Source of the DNA: Stenocarpella maydis
Lineage: Eukaryota; Ascomycota; Sordariomycetes; Diaporthales; Diaporthaceae
Direction of reading: 5' to 3'
DNA: 64,000 bases
Assembly (NCBI GenBank): GCA_002270565.1
Contig: NQMI01000007.1
Span: 742,110 to 806,109, forward strand
Shown: positions 44,651 to 54,397 of the stretch, in pieces
Layout: the number at the start of each line of letters is the position of its first letter
Numbering within the stretch: position 1 is the first letter of the stretch
Translations under genes and position numbers: made by a program
The notes under the pieces: generated by a model
Told to the model about the DNA's origin: nothing
What the model saw: only the letters and a program-made list of their open reading frames with translations
The model's database searches: none

Positions 44651-46393
44651 CTAGCCCCAGAAGACATCCATGCCCGGCGCCCCGGGCGCCGGGGGAACAC
44701 CCGAGCTCTGCGCGGCCAACCCGGTGTGCTGGGACGTCGCGGGCGAGAAATGGGTCGGCGTGGTGAGGTTGCTGGGCTTGGGGGCAGGCGGGGGGCCCGG
44801 GCTGCTGCTCCAGGACAGCTCCGGGACCCCGTCCCCGTCCTCGCTGTCACTGTCGCCACGCGGGGATTCGGTGCTGAACAGGGCGTGGCAGGCTTCCATC
44901 GTCAGGGGGGCCAGTGGCGCGGGGGTGGCGCCCCCCATGCAGTGGAAAGATGGGAGGGGAGACAGTGGCGGGGAGGACATCTCGAGGGGGAAGGGGGCGG
45001 CGTGCTGCCCCAGCATGGGGATGGGGACCTGGCCGGACTGTGCGGTGGCTTCTCCCACGGCGTACGCCCGGGGAATCCGCATCGGTCTGGGCCATGTGCA
45101 GGGCTCAGGGACCAGGTTATCCGGGGGTGGTGGGCCGTGGAAGGGCCGTGGTTGCATGTAGGGCTCAAAGGGTGGCAGGCTAAAGGGCGGAAGATGGTTT
45201 CCTCTGGGCACATAGGGTGGCACCATTGGGCCTGGTGGAGGGGGCAACGGTGGCATGCCGCCCACTGGCATGTGAACAGGCAGAGGCACGAAAGGGTTGA
45301 AGCGTGGAGGAGGAAGAGGAGGGGGAGGATACTCGTCCCTCATCGGTGGGTAATACGGGCTTCGGCTGCGACTGCGACTGCGGCTGCGGCTGCAAGGCCT
45401 GCCACGCTCGCGCAGGGGCGCCACCTCACGGCTTGGACGTGGGTATTTCCGAACGGGCGGGACAGGCCCGGGCGGGTTGGGCATTGGTGACAACGACCGC
45501 CCCCTGGGCCTGGGGAACCACCCGTCCTGGACGTATTCCTTGCCGAAGCGCCTGATGTCCTTGGAGCGCTCACGCAGCCTCCTCTCTTGTTCATCGACGA
45601 TCTTCCACGGGTTCCCAAACTCCCGGGGCTGGTACATGCCCTTCTCATCAGCTGCCACCCTCCCCTCGGCGCCGCGGATGATGAAGAGGTACTCGACGCG
45701 CCGGGAGTCTCTGGCCTTCCAGAAACCCTTCTTCTTGACCGGCTCGGGGGCGGCACTTGTGAACCGGTAGCGGTATTGCTCGCGCATCATGACCACTGTC
45801 CAGTCACGGCGGCGGAAGCGGTTGGAAGTAGACTCCTCGCGGTTGCGCAGGAGGCCGTTCAGGTTCGACTGGAGGGTGACGGGTAGCTTGCGGAGACGCT
45901 CATCCAGGTCCTGCTCGTACGTCTTTGGCTTGCCCCGGACGATGCGCGCGGCGAACCCTCGCCTGCTGGCGGCGTGATAGCTGTTCACGGAGGCGAGGGT
46001 CATGTCGGACAGCTCCTCCTGCTCGTAAGCCTCCGTGCGGGAGACCACAAACGGCCTCTCCTCGTCGTGGGCAGAGAGTATATCGAGACCGCAGGCCGTC
46101 AACCTGGTGACGTCGTGGTCGTCCTCGTGCGACATGCACAGGACCCAGGCTTCGTAGACGGGCTGCGATGCGCACCGGTCCTTGGCCACACGGTACGAGG
46201 GGAGACGCTCGCGGGGGCAATAGGAGTCGTAGGACTCATACGACGACACGCTGGCAACACTGCGGGCGTCGTCGTCCATGCTGCCCCCGGGGAGGGTGTA
46301 CTCTTCAGCCATGTAGCTGCTGCCAGAGTACGCGTCGTCGTTGTCCTCGGCGGGGCGTGCTGCCCGCCCCTTGAACTCGGGCGTTGCCGACAT
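44651..46393 (-). CDS. Proline/RS-rich hypothetical protein
   Basis: I do not recognise a named family; function unknown. Single exon, 580 residues, with ATG at 46393. The N-terminal third is acidic and Ser/Tyr-rich (DDDARSVASVSSYESYDSY). The middle (about 70-290) is the only ordered-looking part, with LPVTLQSNLNGLLRNREEST, RRRDWTVVMMREQYRYRF and GNPWKIVDEQERRLRERSKD; similar blocks occur in uncharacterised fungal proteins. A short Arg-Ser repeat (CSRSRSRSRSRSP, about 330-345) follows, then a long Pro-rich tail (PPPPLPPPRFNPF and similar) to the end. The composition suggests a scaffold or RNA-associated protein, which is inference. Several G/C-rich frames on the opposite strand are shadows. 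An 11-bp perfect inverted repeat lies 362 bp upstream. Confidence 0.8.
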   Translation of the reverse strand: MSATPEFKGRAARPAEDNDDAYSGSSYMAEEYTLPGGSMDDDARSVASVSSYESYDSYCPRERLPSYRVAKDRCASQPVYEAWVLCMSHEDDHDVTRLTACGLDILSAHDEERPFVVSRTEAYEQEELSDMTLASVNSYHAASRRGFAARIVRGKPKTYEQDLDERLRKLPVTLQSNLNGLLRNREESTSNRFRRRDWTVVMMREQYRYRFTSAAPEPVKKKGFWKARDSRRVEYLFIIRGAEGRVAADEKGMYQPREFGNPWKIVDEQERRLRERSKDIRRFGKEYVQDGWFPRPRGRSLSPMPNPPGPVPPVRKYPRPSREVAPLRERGRPCSRSRSRSRSRSPYYPPMRDEYPPPPLPPPRFNPFVPLPVHMPVGGMPPLPPPPGPMVPPYVPRGNHLPPFSLPPFEPYMQPRPFHGPPPPDNLVPEPCTWPRPMRIPRAYAVGEATAQSGQVPIPMLGQHAAPFPLEMSSPPLSPLPSFHCMGGATPAPLAPLTMEACHALFSTESPRGDSDSEDGDGVPELSWSSSPGPPPAPKPSNLTTPTHFSPATSQHTGLAAQSSGVPPAPGAPGMDVFWG

Positions 46394-46754
46394 TTTGCCG
46401 CCTTTCAGAGTGGGCAGGTTACTGTCCGGCGCGAGGTAGAGCCGAGCAGGTGGCTCTGGACCACGAGAGGATAGGGAAAGGTGAAGATAATGGGGGGGTG
46501 AGGTGGAGGTGACGTGAGCCGTCAGCCTTACTTAAGTAGGCAGAGGACCTGGGGCCGGATGAGGCTCTGCTCTTCCTCCTCCCCCGCCCCATCTCGTCAA
46601 ATTGCCAGCATCACGTGCGGATGCAACCTCCCGTATTGGACAGGCTGCATGGAAGATCGAGGCGGCACCTGGTGCAACACAACAGCAGCTCTAGTTCTCG
46701 GGATGGGCAGACTCGCGAGGGAGGCCGGCTTCACGGCCAATCGAGGCCTCTGGA

Positions 46755-46778
46755 ACAAGACCGCCCAGGCGGTCTTGT
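46755..46778. promoter_or_regulatory. Perfect 11-bp inverted repeat upstream of the proline-rich gene
   Basis: ACAAGACCGCC, a 2-nt spacer CA, then GGCGGTCTTGT. It lies 362 bp upstream of the ATG at 46393. The core pairs CCG with CGG triplets, the kind of arrangement bound by fungal Zn2Cys6 regulators, and it could also fold as a hairpin. Its function is inferred from position only. Confidence 0.4.
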
Positions 46779-48930
46779 CCGTGCGCGAGGCGAGCATTTC
46801 TGCCTGGAACTGCCTGGATCAGCCCCGGAGGGCCGGGCTTCGCATTGGCACATGTGCGCAGACAGCAGTTGCGACGTCGGGGGGTGACGGGACACCTGAC
46901 CTCATGCAGGCTGCCGGATGGGTCCTACACCCTCAGAAGGGGACGACGAATTGGGTGTGCATGTTGGGGCCGCCATGTCAGCACCATCTGCCGCTATCCG
47001 GCCAGCCGAGAAGTGATGGTCTTGCCCATGAGCCCTTCCGATTGGGACGCTTGAGCTTGTGTGCGTCGATATCACCTTCTGCGTGGCTGCAGTTGCCTAA
47101 ATAGTTTTGCGGCGCAGCCTGCATCCAGCTCTGCATCTTGCCCACGCCCGTGAGGTGTGGACGTGCAGCCTCATACGACCTGGCATGTGAGCTGACCTCG
47201 ACGGGCATGGCCGGGTCCTGCCAGCATGCTGACATCAGCCTTTCACAACCTCACTCGATTTCGGTTCATCTGGGGTGCTCCTAGGCGTGCTGCTATGCAA
47301 GCCACTCTACAATTGACTATCAGCCCCCCCTCAAAGACAACCAGCTTGACGGCCTGAAACAGGTGCCACAGGTCAATCAAGTTGAGCGCCTTTGCCGCAC
47401 CGGATAGCGCTCACCGGAGCGGGCTTGTGTCACGACGCTACATCTTCGAGATATTGCCGCTTTGCCAGCGGTATTCCACGAATGTGCCTCTTGTCAGAAT
47501 AGTATCTAGACTCTAGTTTTGCTCGAGTTGTGAGACCCGACTAGTACACATATGTACGGTGTGAGAGGGGAGGAAATACGACTTTGGCGACCTTACCGGC
47601 TTTTCAACCAGTCTTTTATACCAAGGCTGAGATTTCTTTTTATTTTTTGGTGAGACAGCATTTACTTTGAGGATACACTCACCACATCCCTACACTTATT
47701 ATGCTCTTCCGCAACTGGGTTGTTGTGTCTCCACCACTATGCGTTAACTCTTGAGGCTGCACCCTTTGAAGTTGTAGCCATGAGGTGACAGAGCACTACG
47801 AAAAGGAATGTCTATTCAGAGACGGGCGAGCTAACTTTGAGGCAGAGATTTTCCGATAATACTGTTGATTACTACTGGTTTCGGGCTTGTTTATTGGGGG
47901 TAGGCGATATGGCTGCCTGTTTTCCGCCTGGCCTGTCTGCTACCCACAGAATGCAAATAACGAGCTCACGAGTCCTTTGTCGGTCTGAAGCTTGTCAGCC
48001 CCGCTCATCCTTACCGGCAGCATCTCAAATCTACAACCGGACCTCACGGGTGAGTCTAAGATGTCATGTTATCAGGCACACCGTGCGCTGGAAGCGGTGC
48101 GAACTCTACAGTAGGTGTGAACTCAAAGAACAGGGCGTCCGAGGGGCTCCGAAACCTTGATGGCAAAGCTTAACGGCCGCTAGAGGATGGCATGATCAAC
48201 CATATTTTGACCTGGTCGAACACTCCCGTTCCCACAATTGTCTGGACCAGGATGGATGGACAATTGATCGCGGTTGCCAACCGCGGGAAATGACTGAAAA
48301 AACTTAGTTCTCCCCCCATGCGGAGACTAGCAGCTCGGCTCCGGCGTGGCTGACAAAGATCGAGATGAGATGCCATGGTTTTGTAATCACCTTGTTGTCC
48401 AGCGAGGTACCTAGCCAGGAGGCATGGTTTCCCTGGGTAGTTAGATATTAAATCCCGATTATCTGGTCCCACAATCAACGCCGTCCCCTTGGCCGTTAAT
48501 ATGATCACCTCGCATGGCAGCTAGCTTTACTACACTATTATCCAGCCCAATCGTTTCCCCAAATTCGTTCCAAACTCTAATAAAGTCTACTACGCTAAGA
48601 ATCACACGTGTATACCCTCTTGAGCTTGACCCATGTGCAACCGTCGTACTTGCCGACCGCCGCAGCTAGAGTGCAACGTGCAACTTCAAATAGTTCAGGA
48701 GTCTTGGTTCACCATCAACAGGGATCCACCTCTTTAACACTTTGCCTCTATGAACCTTTGCTTCTAAGAGCACCGGAAGATCCATTATCCACCAAGACGA
48801 CCTCGCATCCGCATATCATGGCGAGACAGGCCGACGTTGAGATCTGAATCTCATCAACAGTTAGGAAGGAAGTAAGACGAAGCTTAAATCTCTTCATCCT
48901 GCCAGCGTGTAAATGTATTTTGCACATTGC

Positions 48931-48982
48931 CACGAGACCCCAACTCCATCCAATGACACGAGACCCCAACTCCATTCAACAT
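48931..48982 (+). repeat. 26-bp tandem duplication
   Basis: Two adjacent 26-bp units starting CACGAGACCCCAACTCCAT differ at only two or three positions. Confidence 0.9.
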
Positions 48983-51265
48983 GCGGACAGTGATATCGAG
49001 GACTGTAACGTTCACACACTAAAGGGGGCCTTGGACGATGTGGTAATGTTTTCCATAGCCATGGTTTAGTTCCGCTGTAACTGTATATTCGACCAGGCTA
49101 GCGAAGTTCGGCGGGGAGATATAGAATGAGTACTCGCCCCGGCCGATGCCGTGGGCCACCCCTTAGCTGCTTGTCCTGTCGTCGCATCCCGCCCGGAGCA
49201 GCTTCTGGTGTGTAGTACAGGCACAGCCGCAGAGCCCAGGCTCGCAAGAGCTCGACACGTGGCTAGCTACAACCTAAGGAGAACCTACGGGAATATTTCG
49301 GATTCAAGGACACCGTCGTGTCCATGACCGGCCCTCCCGCATCGCTGAACCTGCCCCCGCGAGCGGCCGCAAGCACGGCGTCACCCACCCCAGCAACCGA
49401 TTATCATCATTCAGATGAGAAGAGGGCCGGCCTCACTCGGGCCGTTCCAGGCGTTGTGGGTTGAGTGATGGTAGTGACCCCTGCACGTGCGGTGACGCCA
49501 GAGGAACTAGTGTAGAGCCAGCGAGCTTACCCAGGATCGGAAGGTGGGTGAGGTTGAGGGTCGAACGTTTAACCGATAATAGTCAAAGAAGATATTGGTC
49601 TAGACCATGAGAGTCAAACCGAATCGAGCACGTTCCGTGTTAAAAACAGAAGTGATTTGGGGTACGCTAGTCTCTCAGTTGAACTTTCCGGTATCTAGCG
49701 GGGCTCCACAGTCGCTGCTCTTCATGAGCTCGGTAATTCATATGCTTATGGTCAGAAATTTGTCAGCCTTTGAGACGTCCGATAGAGGCATGGCGAACAT
49801 AATAGCAAGATAGTAACATTCCCATAACAAAATACTGCAGCAGTCGTAGAGTTATCCATTCTCGGACTGCACTCAGTATTGTAACAAGAAATGCCATACC
49901 ACTGCACCCTGTATTAATGAGGAAGAGGGAGACGTGCGAGTTGGACGCGGTTCACCAGAACCAGAGATGGAGGTTACTACGGTGAGAGGGGAGAAGGGGG
50001 CAGGCCGTCAGGCCCTATACAGGCGGTGCGTGGATGTGAAAAAATCTAACGGCTTGAATGTTTCTATTATCTCTCGAAGACTACATCCCCGGCTGTCTCC
50101 AGGCTAGCCCCAGGGATAATGATGCGTTTCTATTTGCGCGGATCACTTGAGCACGGCTGAACTTGGGAAGAGAAGAGAATGGCCAGGTGGGCAGTTGCGA
50201 GTAACCCGTAAGACGGGCGTGCAAGGGGCGCGAACGATGGTTACTATCCACAACGGCTCCTGCATCGTTATCAAGAACGGAACCCATGACCATAACAGAT
50301 GTGGAAACCTGCCGACGATGCCATCCGCCCTCTTCATGCAGCTTATCCTGAGCCCAGAAGCTGATCCACACTCCTGGTGCATGAATGTTCGTGAAAAGGC
50401 TTTCCGGAAGGTTGTGCAGTGGGTCCAACGTTCAGTATCTCGGTATCACAGCTCGTTGAAAGTAGACGACCGGTGAGAGGGGTCAGGTGCCCTCTTTGCC
50501 AATGTAATCAATAATTTTCTGCCGGCAAGTCGGCAAAACTTGATTTCGGATGCGGTGCCGCCGGTTGATCCTCTTTTCTCGCGATAGACCCATAGTTGAG
50601 GGACATCGGCTTCGTCAGTGATGTTGGGTCTAAAGATAATGGGCCATATCCACATTGCACAACTGCCGACCCAACATGCATGAGACCCCCACGGGTCGAT
50701 ACACATTTTTCCCGTCCGCTCGTCCGCATTTCGTATCGTGACGGCTAGACAGGCCCAAGATCGTCATCGTCGATGGCATGATCTTGTGCATTAATCTCAC
50801 GAGAGTACACCTATGCGGGCTCCAGGGTCCACTGCACATGTCCGGGCCTTGGTTTGCCCTAGTTACCTGCACCAAGGTTATATACTGTACACTATTGATC
50901 CCCGGCTGGGACGAGGCTTCCTGGGGCGATCCATATATCCCTCCACATCCCACGTGCTATCTTGCTCCACTTTACTCCGTAGTGGGTGTGAGACATGACA
51001 TGTGGGCTGGCCATGACATACTTGACCCGTCGCCGCGGATACCTCGGCGCCGACTCAGGTTTGGCCACGTCCCCTGGTGGCGACATGTCGCATGCATGAG
51101 AGAGAGAGAGAGCATCGCCTCGTGCTCCGTAGCTCCGCGCAAACTCAAACGAGGCTCGGCCTATCTAGCTGCAATAGGCATGCCATGGTGGTCTAGTTTA
51201 ATCGGGTGCCAACTGCAGGCGACGGTCTGACAGAACTCGTTCACGTGGATTGCGCCCCCTGTTGT

Positions 51266-51349
51266 TGTGTCACCAACCTGCATTTTCATGTCACCAACCT
51301 GCATGTCTTGTCCACCAACGTGCATTGAAAAACGTGCCAACCTGCATGC
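51266..51349 (+). repeat. Short tandem repeat, CCAACCTGCAT units
   Basis: Four imperfect units around CACCAACCTGCAT, spaced 20-24 bp apart, with two exact copies of GTCACCAACCTGCAT. Confidence 0.85.
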
Positions 51350-51861
51350 ACTTAGCACCGGAAGCGGAGAATGGTCCATGTAGACAACGCATTATGAGCC
51401 GACCCTCGAGGACCACCGCCATGGGGTCAGAATCCGGATTCCTTGCTCCCTGAAACAGAAACGATTACACACTACTCCGTACCAGGTTTAATCTGCCGAG
51501 GGGTACATTTATTACCCAACGGGAACTTCCGCCGCTGGCTTCTCGACAGTCGGTACCCTGCTTATTAGTTACTGCTTTAGGAGCGCTGAAATTGCGCTTA
51601 CAGGGCGGCATCCTCGCCTATCTCGACGAGCGAGATTTGGCGTGCACAGCATACTTATACTGGCCAAGTCACAAAACAGTGAAGATGAGGACTGAACATT
51701 ATAGGTGGGTATTATTACCTTTACAAAACTGAAGAGAACCATGAATACTGATGTTTCACCCCATACAAAAAAAAAAAAAAAAAGACTCCGGATGGCCGCC
51801 AAATGATACAGAATAGACAAGAGATGTGATGATGCCCCCCTTGTTCCCAGAGACGGGTCTC

Positions 51862-52842
51862 TCACTCGCGCCCTGAAACGAACACAGACACGCTCTCCGT
51901 TACTGTGACGTTCTGAAAGTCGGGCCAGGGATTCGAGCCGTCCTTCTTGACCCACGCCTTCTGCTCCTCCCTGTCCCCGTTGCAGACGACATACAGCGTC
52001 AGCTTGTCCCCGCCTTCATAGAAGGGCTCCACCGCCGTGGGGCTGTACAGGTTCTCCTTGACGACCGAGGAGGTGGCAACGATCTCGTCGCCATCCTTGT
52101 CGAGGTCTATCCGCCACAGCCAGTCGTTAGACATGCTGGCGGTCCAGGCGGCGCTCGCGTCGGGGGCGATGGCCAGCCCGTCGCAGTGCTCCACGTCGTC
52201 GCAGAGGACCTGCACGGGGCCCGTCGCAGCGACCGTGGGGCCCTCGACAGAGATGGGGAAGCGGCAGAGGGTCCCCGCGCTCGTGTTGGTGAACCAGACG
52301 AACCCCTCGGCGACCCGAAGCCGGTTCAGCCCGAAGGGGGCACCGTCCACCGGCGCCATGCTCGCGTCCTCCACAAGCACCTTGCTGGCCCCCGTGGCGA
52401 TGTCCAGGGTGCAGATGCGGCTGCGTAAGCTATCGGCCACCAGTAGGCTGTGTTCGCTGGCCGGGATGATGCCGATCGAGAAGCCATAGCCGCTGAGGTC
52501 GGCGATCTTGGTGACTGTCAACTCTGTGTTGGATGTGAATGCGACGCGCCACACTGCATACTCCTTGTCGTTGAACTGCATCGCGTCTATGTCTGGCTTC
52601 CCGGTGATGACGGCATACTCGTCGTTGCGGCCCGGAATCGGGCACAGGTTGATAAGGCCGGTGGCGTCGGGAAACATGTACACCTCCTCGGGCTCGGCCT
52701 CCCTGTCCTCGGGGTCGAAGGTGTAGAGGGCCGGCTCGTCTAGCCGCGACACTAATATGTAGCCGTTGGGCCGGAGGGCGAAGCCCTCAAACCAGGCATT
52801 CTGCGGGAGCTGAGTGATGAGGTGGATGTCTCCCTCGACCAT
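51862..52842 (-). CDS. Six-bladed beta-propeller protein (SMP-30/gluconolactonase-like)
   Basis: Single exon, 326 residues, the normal length for a six-bladed propeller. It starts MVEGDIHLITQLPQNAWFEG and has the blade pattern of SMP-30/strictosidine-synthase-like proteins: NAWFEGFALRPNGYILVSRL, then ATGLINLCPIPGRNDEYAVI, then GYGFSIGIIPASEHSLLVAD, then HCDGLAIAPDASAAWTAS. There is no signal peptide, so it should be cytosolic. Relatives hydrolyse lactones or catalyse condensations in a metal-dependent way; by eye I cannot assign the metal ligands with certainty. It is divergent from the polyketide synthase, with starts 1.55 kb apart. Propeller proteins of this type accompany several fungal polyketide synthases, so a role in release, cyclisation or hydrolysis of the product is plausible but inferred. 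Confidence 0.85.
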   Translation of the reverse strand: MVEGDIHLITQLPQNAWFEGFALRPNGYILVSRLDEPALYTFDPEDREAEPEEVYMFPDATGLINLCPIPGRNDEYAVITGKPDIDAMQFNDKEYAVWRVAFTSNTELTVTKIADLSGYGFSIGIIPASEHSLLVADSLRSRICTLDIATGASKVLVEDASMAPVDGAPFGLNRLRVAEGFVWFTNTSAGTLCRFPISVEGPTVAATGPVQVLCDDVEHCDGLAIAPDASAAWTASMSNDWLWRIDLDKDGDEIVATSSVVKENLYSPTAVEPFYEGGDKLTLYVVCNGDREEQKAWVKKDGSNPWPDFQNVTVTESVSVFVSGRE

Positions 52843-54397
52843 CTTGGCTGGCTGCTCTAGCTCTAGCTTCTGGGTAGGGCGAGGAGGCGCTCTGGACTAA
52901 TGCGATCCTGCGGCCGCGCGTGCACCAATATCCGGATGGTATCCAGTGTCCAGCGTGTGTGTGCGTGTGTGTGCGTGTGTGCGCCTATTTATGGATATGT
53001 CTCCGGCCGTTGTCGAGTGAGGATGGCGGACCACAACCGGGCCGGTCGCCTGAGCCTCCGAGAGTCGTGTGTCAGCGAGTTGCTATGTTAAGGAGCGTGG
53101 GGGATCCCAACGAGGTCATCCTAGTTCCGGAGGAAGATATGGACCGCGCACGCAAGGGCTCCACGCGTCTGCTGGCGATATGTGGCCTGGGACGCGACGA
53201 GACAGATGATGGAGTGAGGTTGAGGTGAGGTGAAGCGAGGCGAGGTGAAGCAAAAAGCCAGGCGGAAGCCAGCGGAGGAGAACAGACTCTGCTGCCCTGT
53301 GCGCACTGCCTGTCCACCAGTGGGAGATCAAGACTACCTCAGGAAGAACATTGAGGCAGAGGCCACGGGCCCCCGGCGAGAGCTGAGCGGGAGAGGACAA
53401 GCGCGAACGGCAGGATTTTTCCACGCTTGGAATCTCAACCCAATGCCGGGGATCCCTTCCGCCCACCAAGATGTCCTCACGCACACCCCCCCCCTCCTTT
53501 CTGCCATCTTGCACCCCCACAAAAAAATGGATAAGGTTCAGAGCCATTATCAAACAATGCTAGCCTGGTGCAGACTACGGCTTGACCCCTGTAGACACAT
53601 CGGCAAAGGTACATTGTACCCTGTGGGCCCAGATGGATATTATTACAGGGGGCGGGCTGGATAGTCGATACATAAGTACCTACGCATCGGATCGACAACC
53701 ACTGCGCCTGTAGCTTCCGCGACGTTTGCGCGTGGCTGTCGCGGTTGTCGACACCCTCCTTGAATAGTGTGCGGATCCTTCTTCGCAGGGTGGTGCATCT
53801 CTGGCACCTGCTGCCCCATCCTGCCCCATCCGCCTCGTCGTCGGCATGCCGACAGCTGGCTGCATATGCCACTGGCCGGACTGGACAGGGCGGCCGTGGG
53901 ATCAGGCTATTATCGCGAGCCACAGCTAGCCGGGTTTTTGGCGAGGCGGCCAGGATGCGGCCCAGAGGGTCAGCAGCGATGGATCATGGGTCGGCGATAC
54001 TCAGACGCCAACGGGCGGGCCATGGCTACCTCGGGTAGGCTATTGTGGCAGACTTGGCCCTCAGCCCGCGGTGGGTATTGAGCATACATAGTGATGCTCG
54101 AGCTCATATTACATGCACGGCCCTTGGGATCCTGCCACCGGCCCTCGTCCCGTCTCTAAGCACCATTCCAGTTATCATTATTGCTGCTGTGAAACGGTTG
54201 TTCTCTCTGCCTTGCGATCCTGGCCCGCTCACACAGGTGACTTGTGCAAGCATTGGATTGTACTGCGGCCGTTGAACACCAAGGGACAGGCAGTTGGATC
54301 GTTTCATGCATACAAAACAAAGGCACGGACTGCGGTGTTCTGTGCGCACCGTTCCCACCCTCCCACCCTCCCGCAACCCGCTGGACGCCCGACACGG
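52843..54397. promoter_or_regulatory. Shared promoter region, propeller gene and polyketide synthase
   Basis: 1,555 bp between divergent starts. It holds a GT/GTGTGC microsatellite at about 52955-52985, a C-run near 53486, the direct repeat CTGCCCCATC twice near 53810, and the 7-bp inverted repeat at 53717-53744. Open frames here are not conserved-looking. Confidence 0.55.
53717..53744. promoter_or_regulatory. CCGCGAC-N14-GTCGCGG inverted repeat
   Basis: Perfect 7-bp arms at 53717-53723 and 53738-53744, 654 bp before the synthase ATG and about 875 bp before the propeller ATG. The outer CCG/CGG triplets are typical half-sites of Zn2Cys6 cluster regulators. No such regulator gene is visible in the window, so this is only a candidate operator. 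Confidence 0.35.

Larger units (their letters stand above)
46394..51861. other. Gene desert, 5.5 kb
   Basis: No gene is supported. The plus frame 46514-47104 lacks any family signature and overlaps frames on the other strand. The stretch contains the inverted repeat at 46755, a 26-bp tandem duplication at 48931-48982, a GA microsatellite near 51100 and a short tandem repeat at 51266-51349. A poly-A run lies at 51769-51783. Confidence 0.55.

Noticed and set aside
46514..47104. 196-codon open frame on the plus strand
   Set aside because: No recognisable motif, and it spans the 22-bp palindrome in the upstream region of the proline-rich gene. Treated as chance.
54113..54397. Upstream extension of the polyketide synthase start
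   Set aside because: The frame is open from an ATG at 54113, but the added 95 residues are unlike any synthase N-terminus, while the ATG at 54398 lies 15 codons before the KS start.
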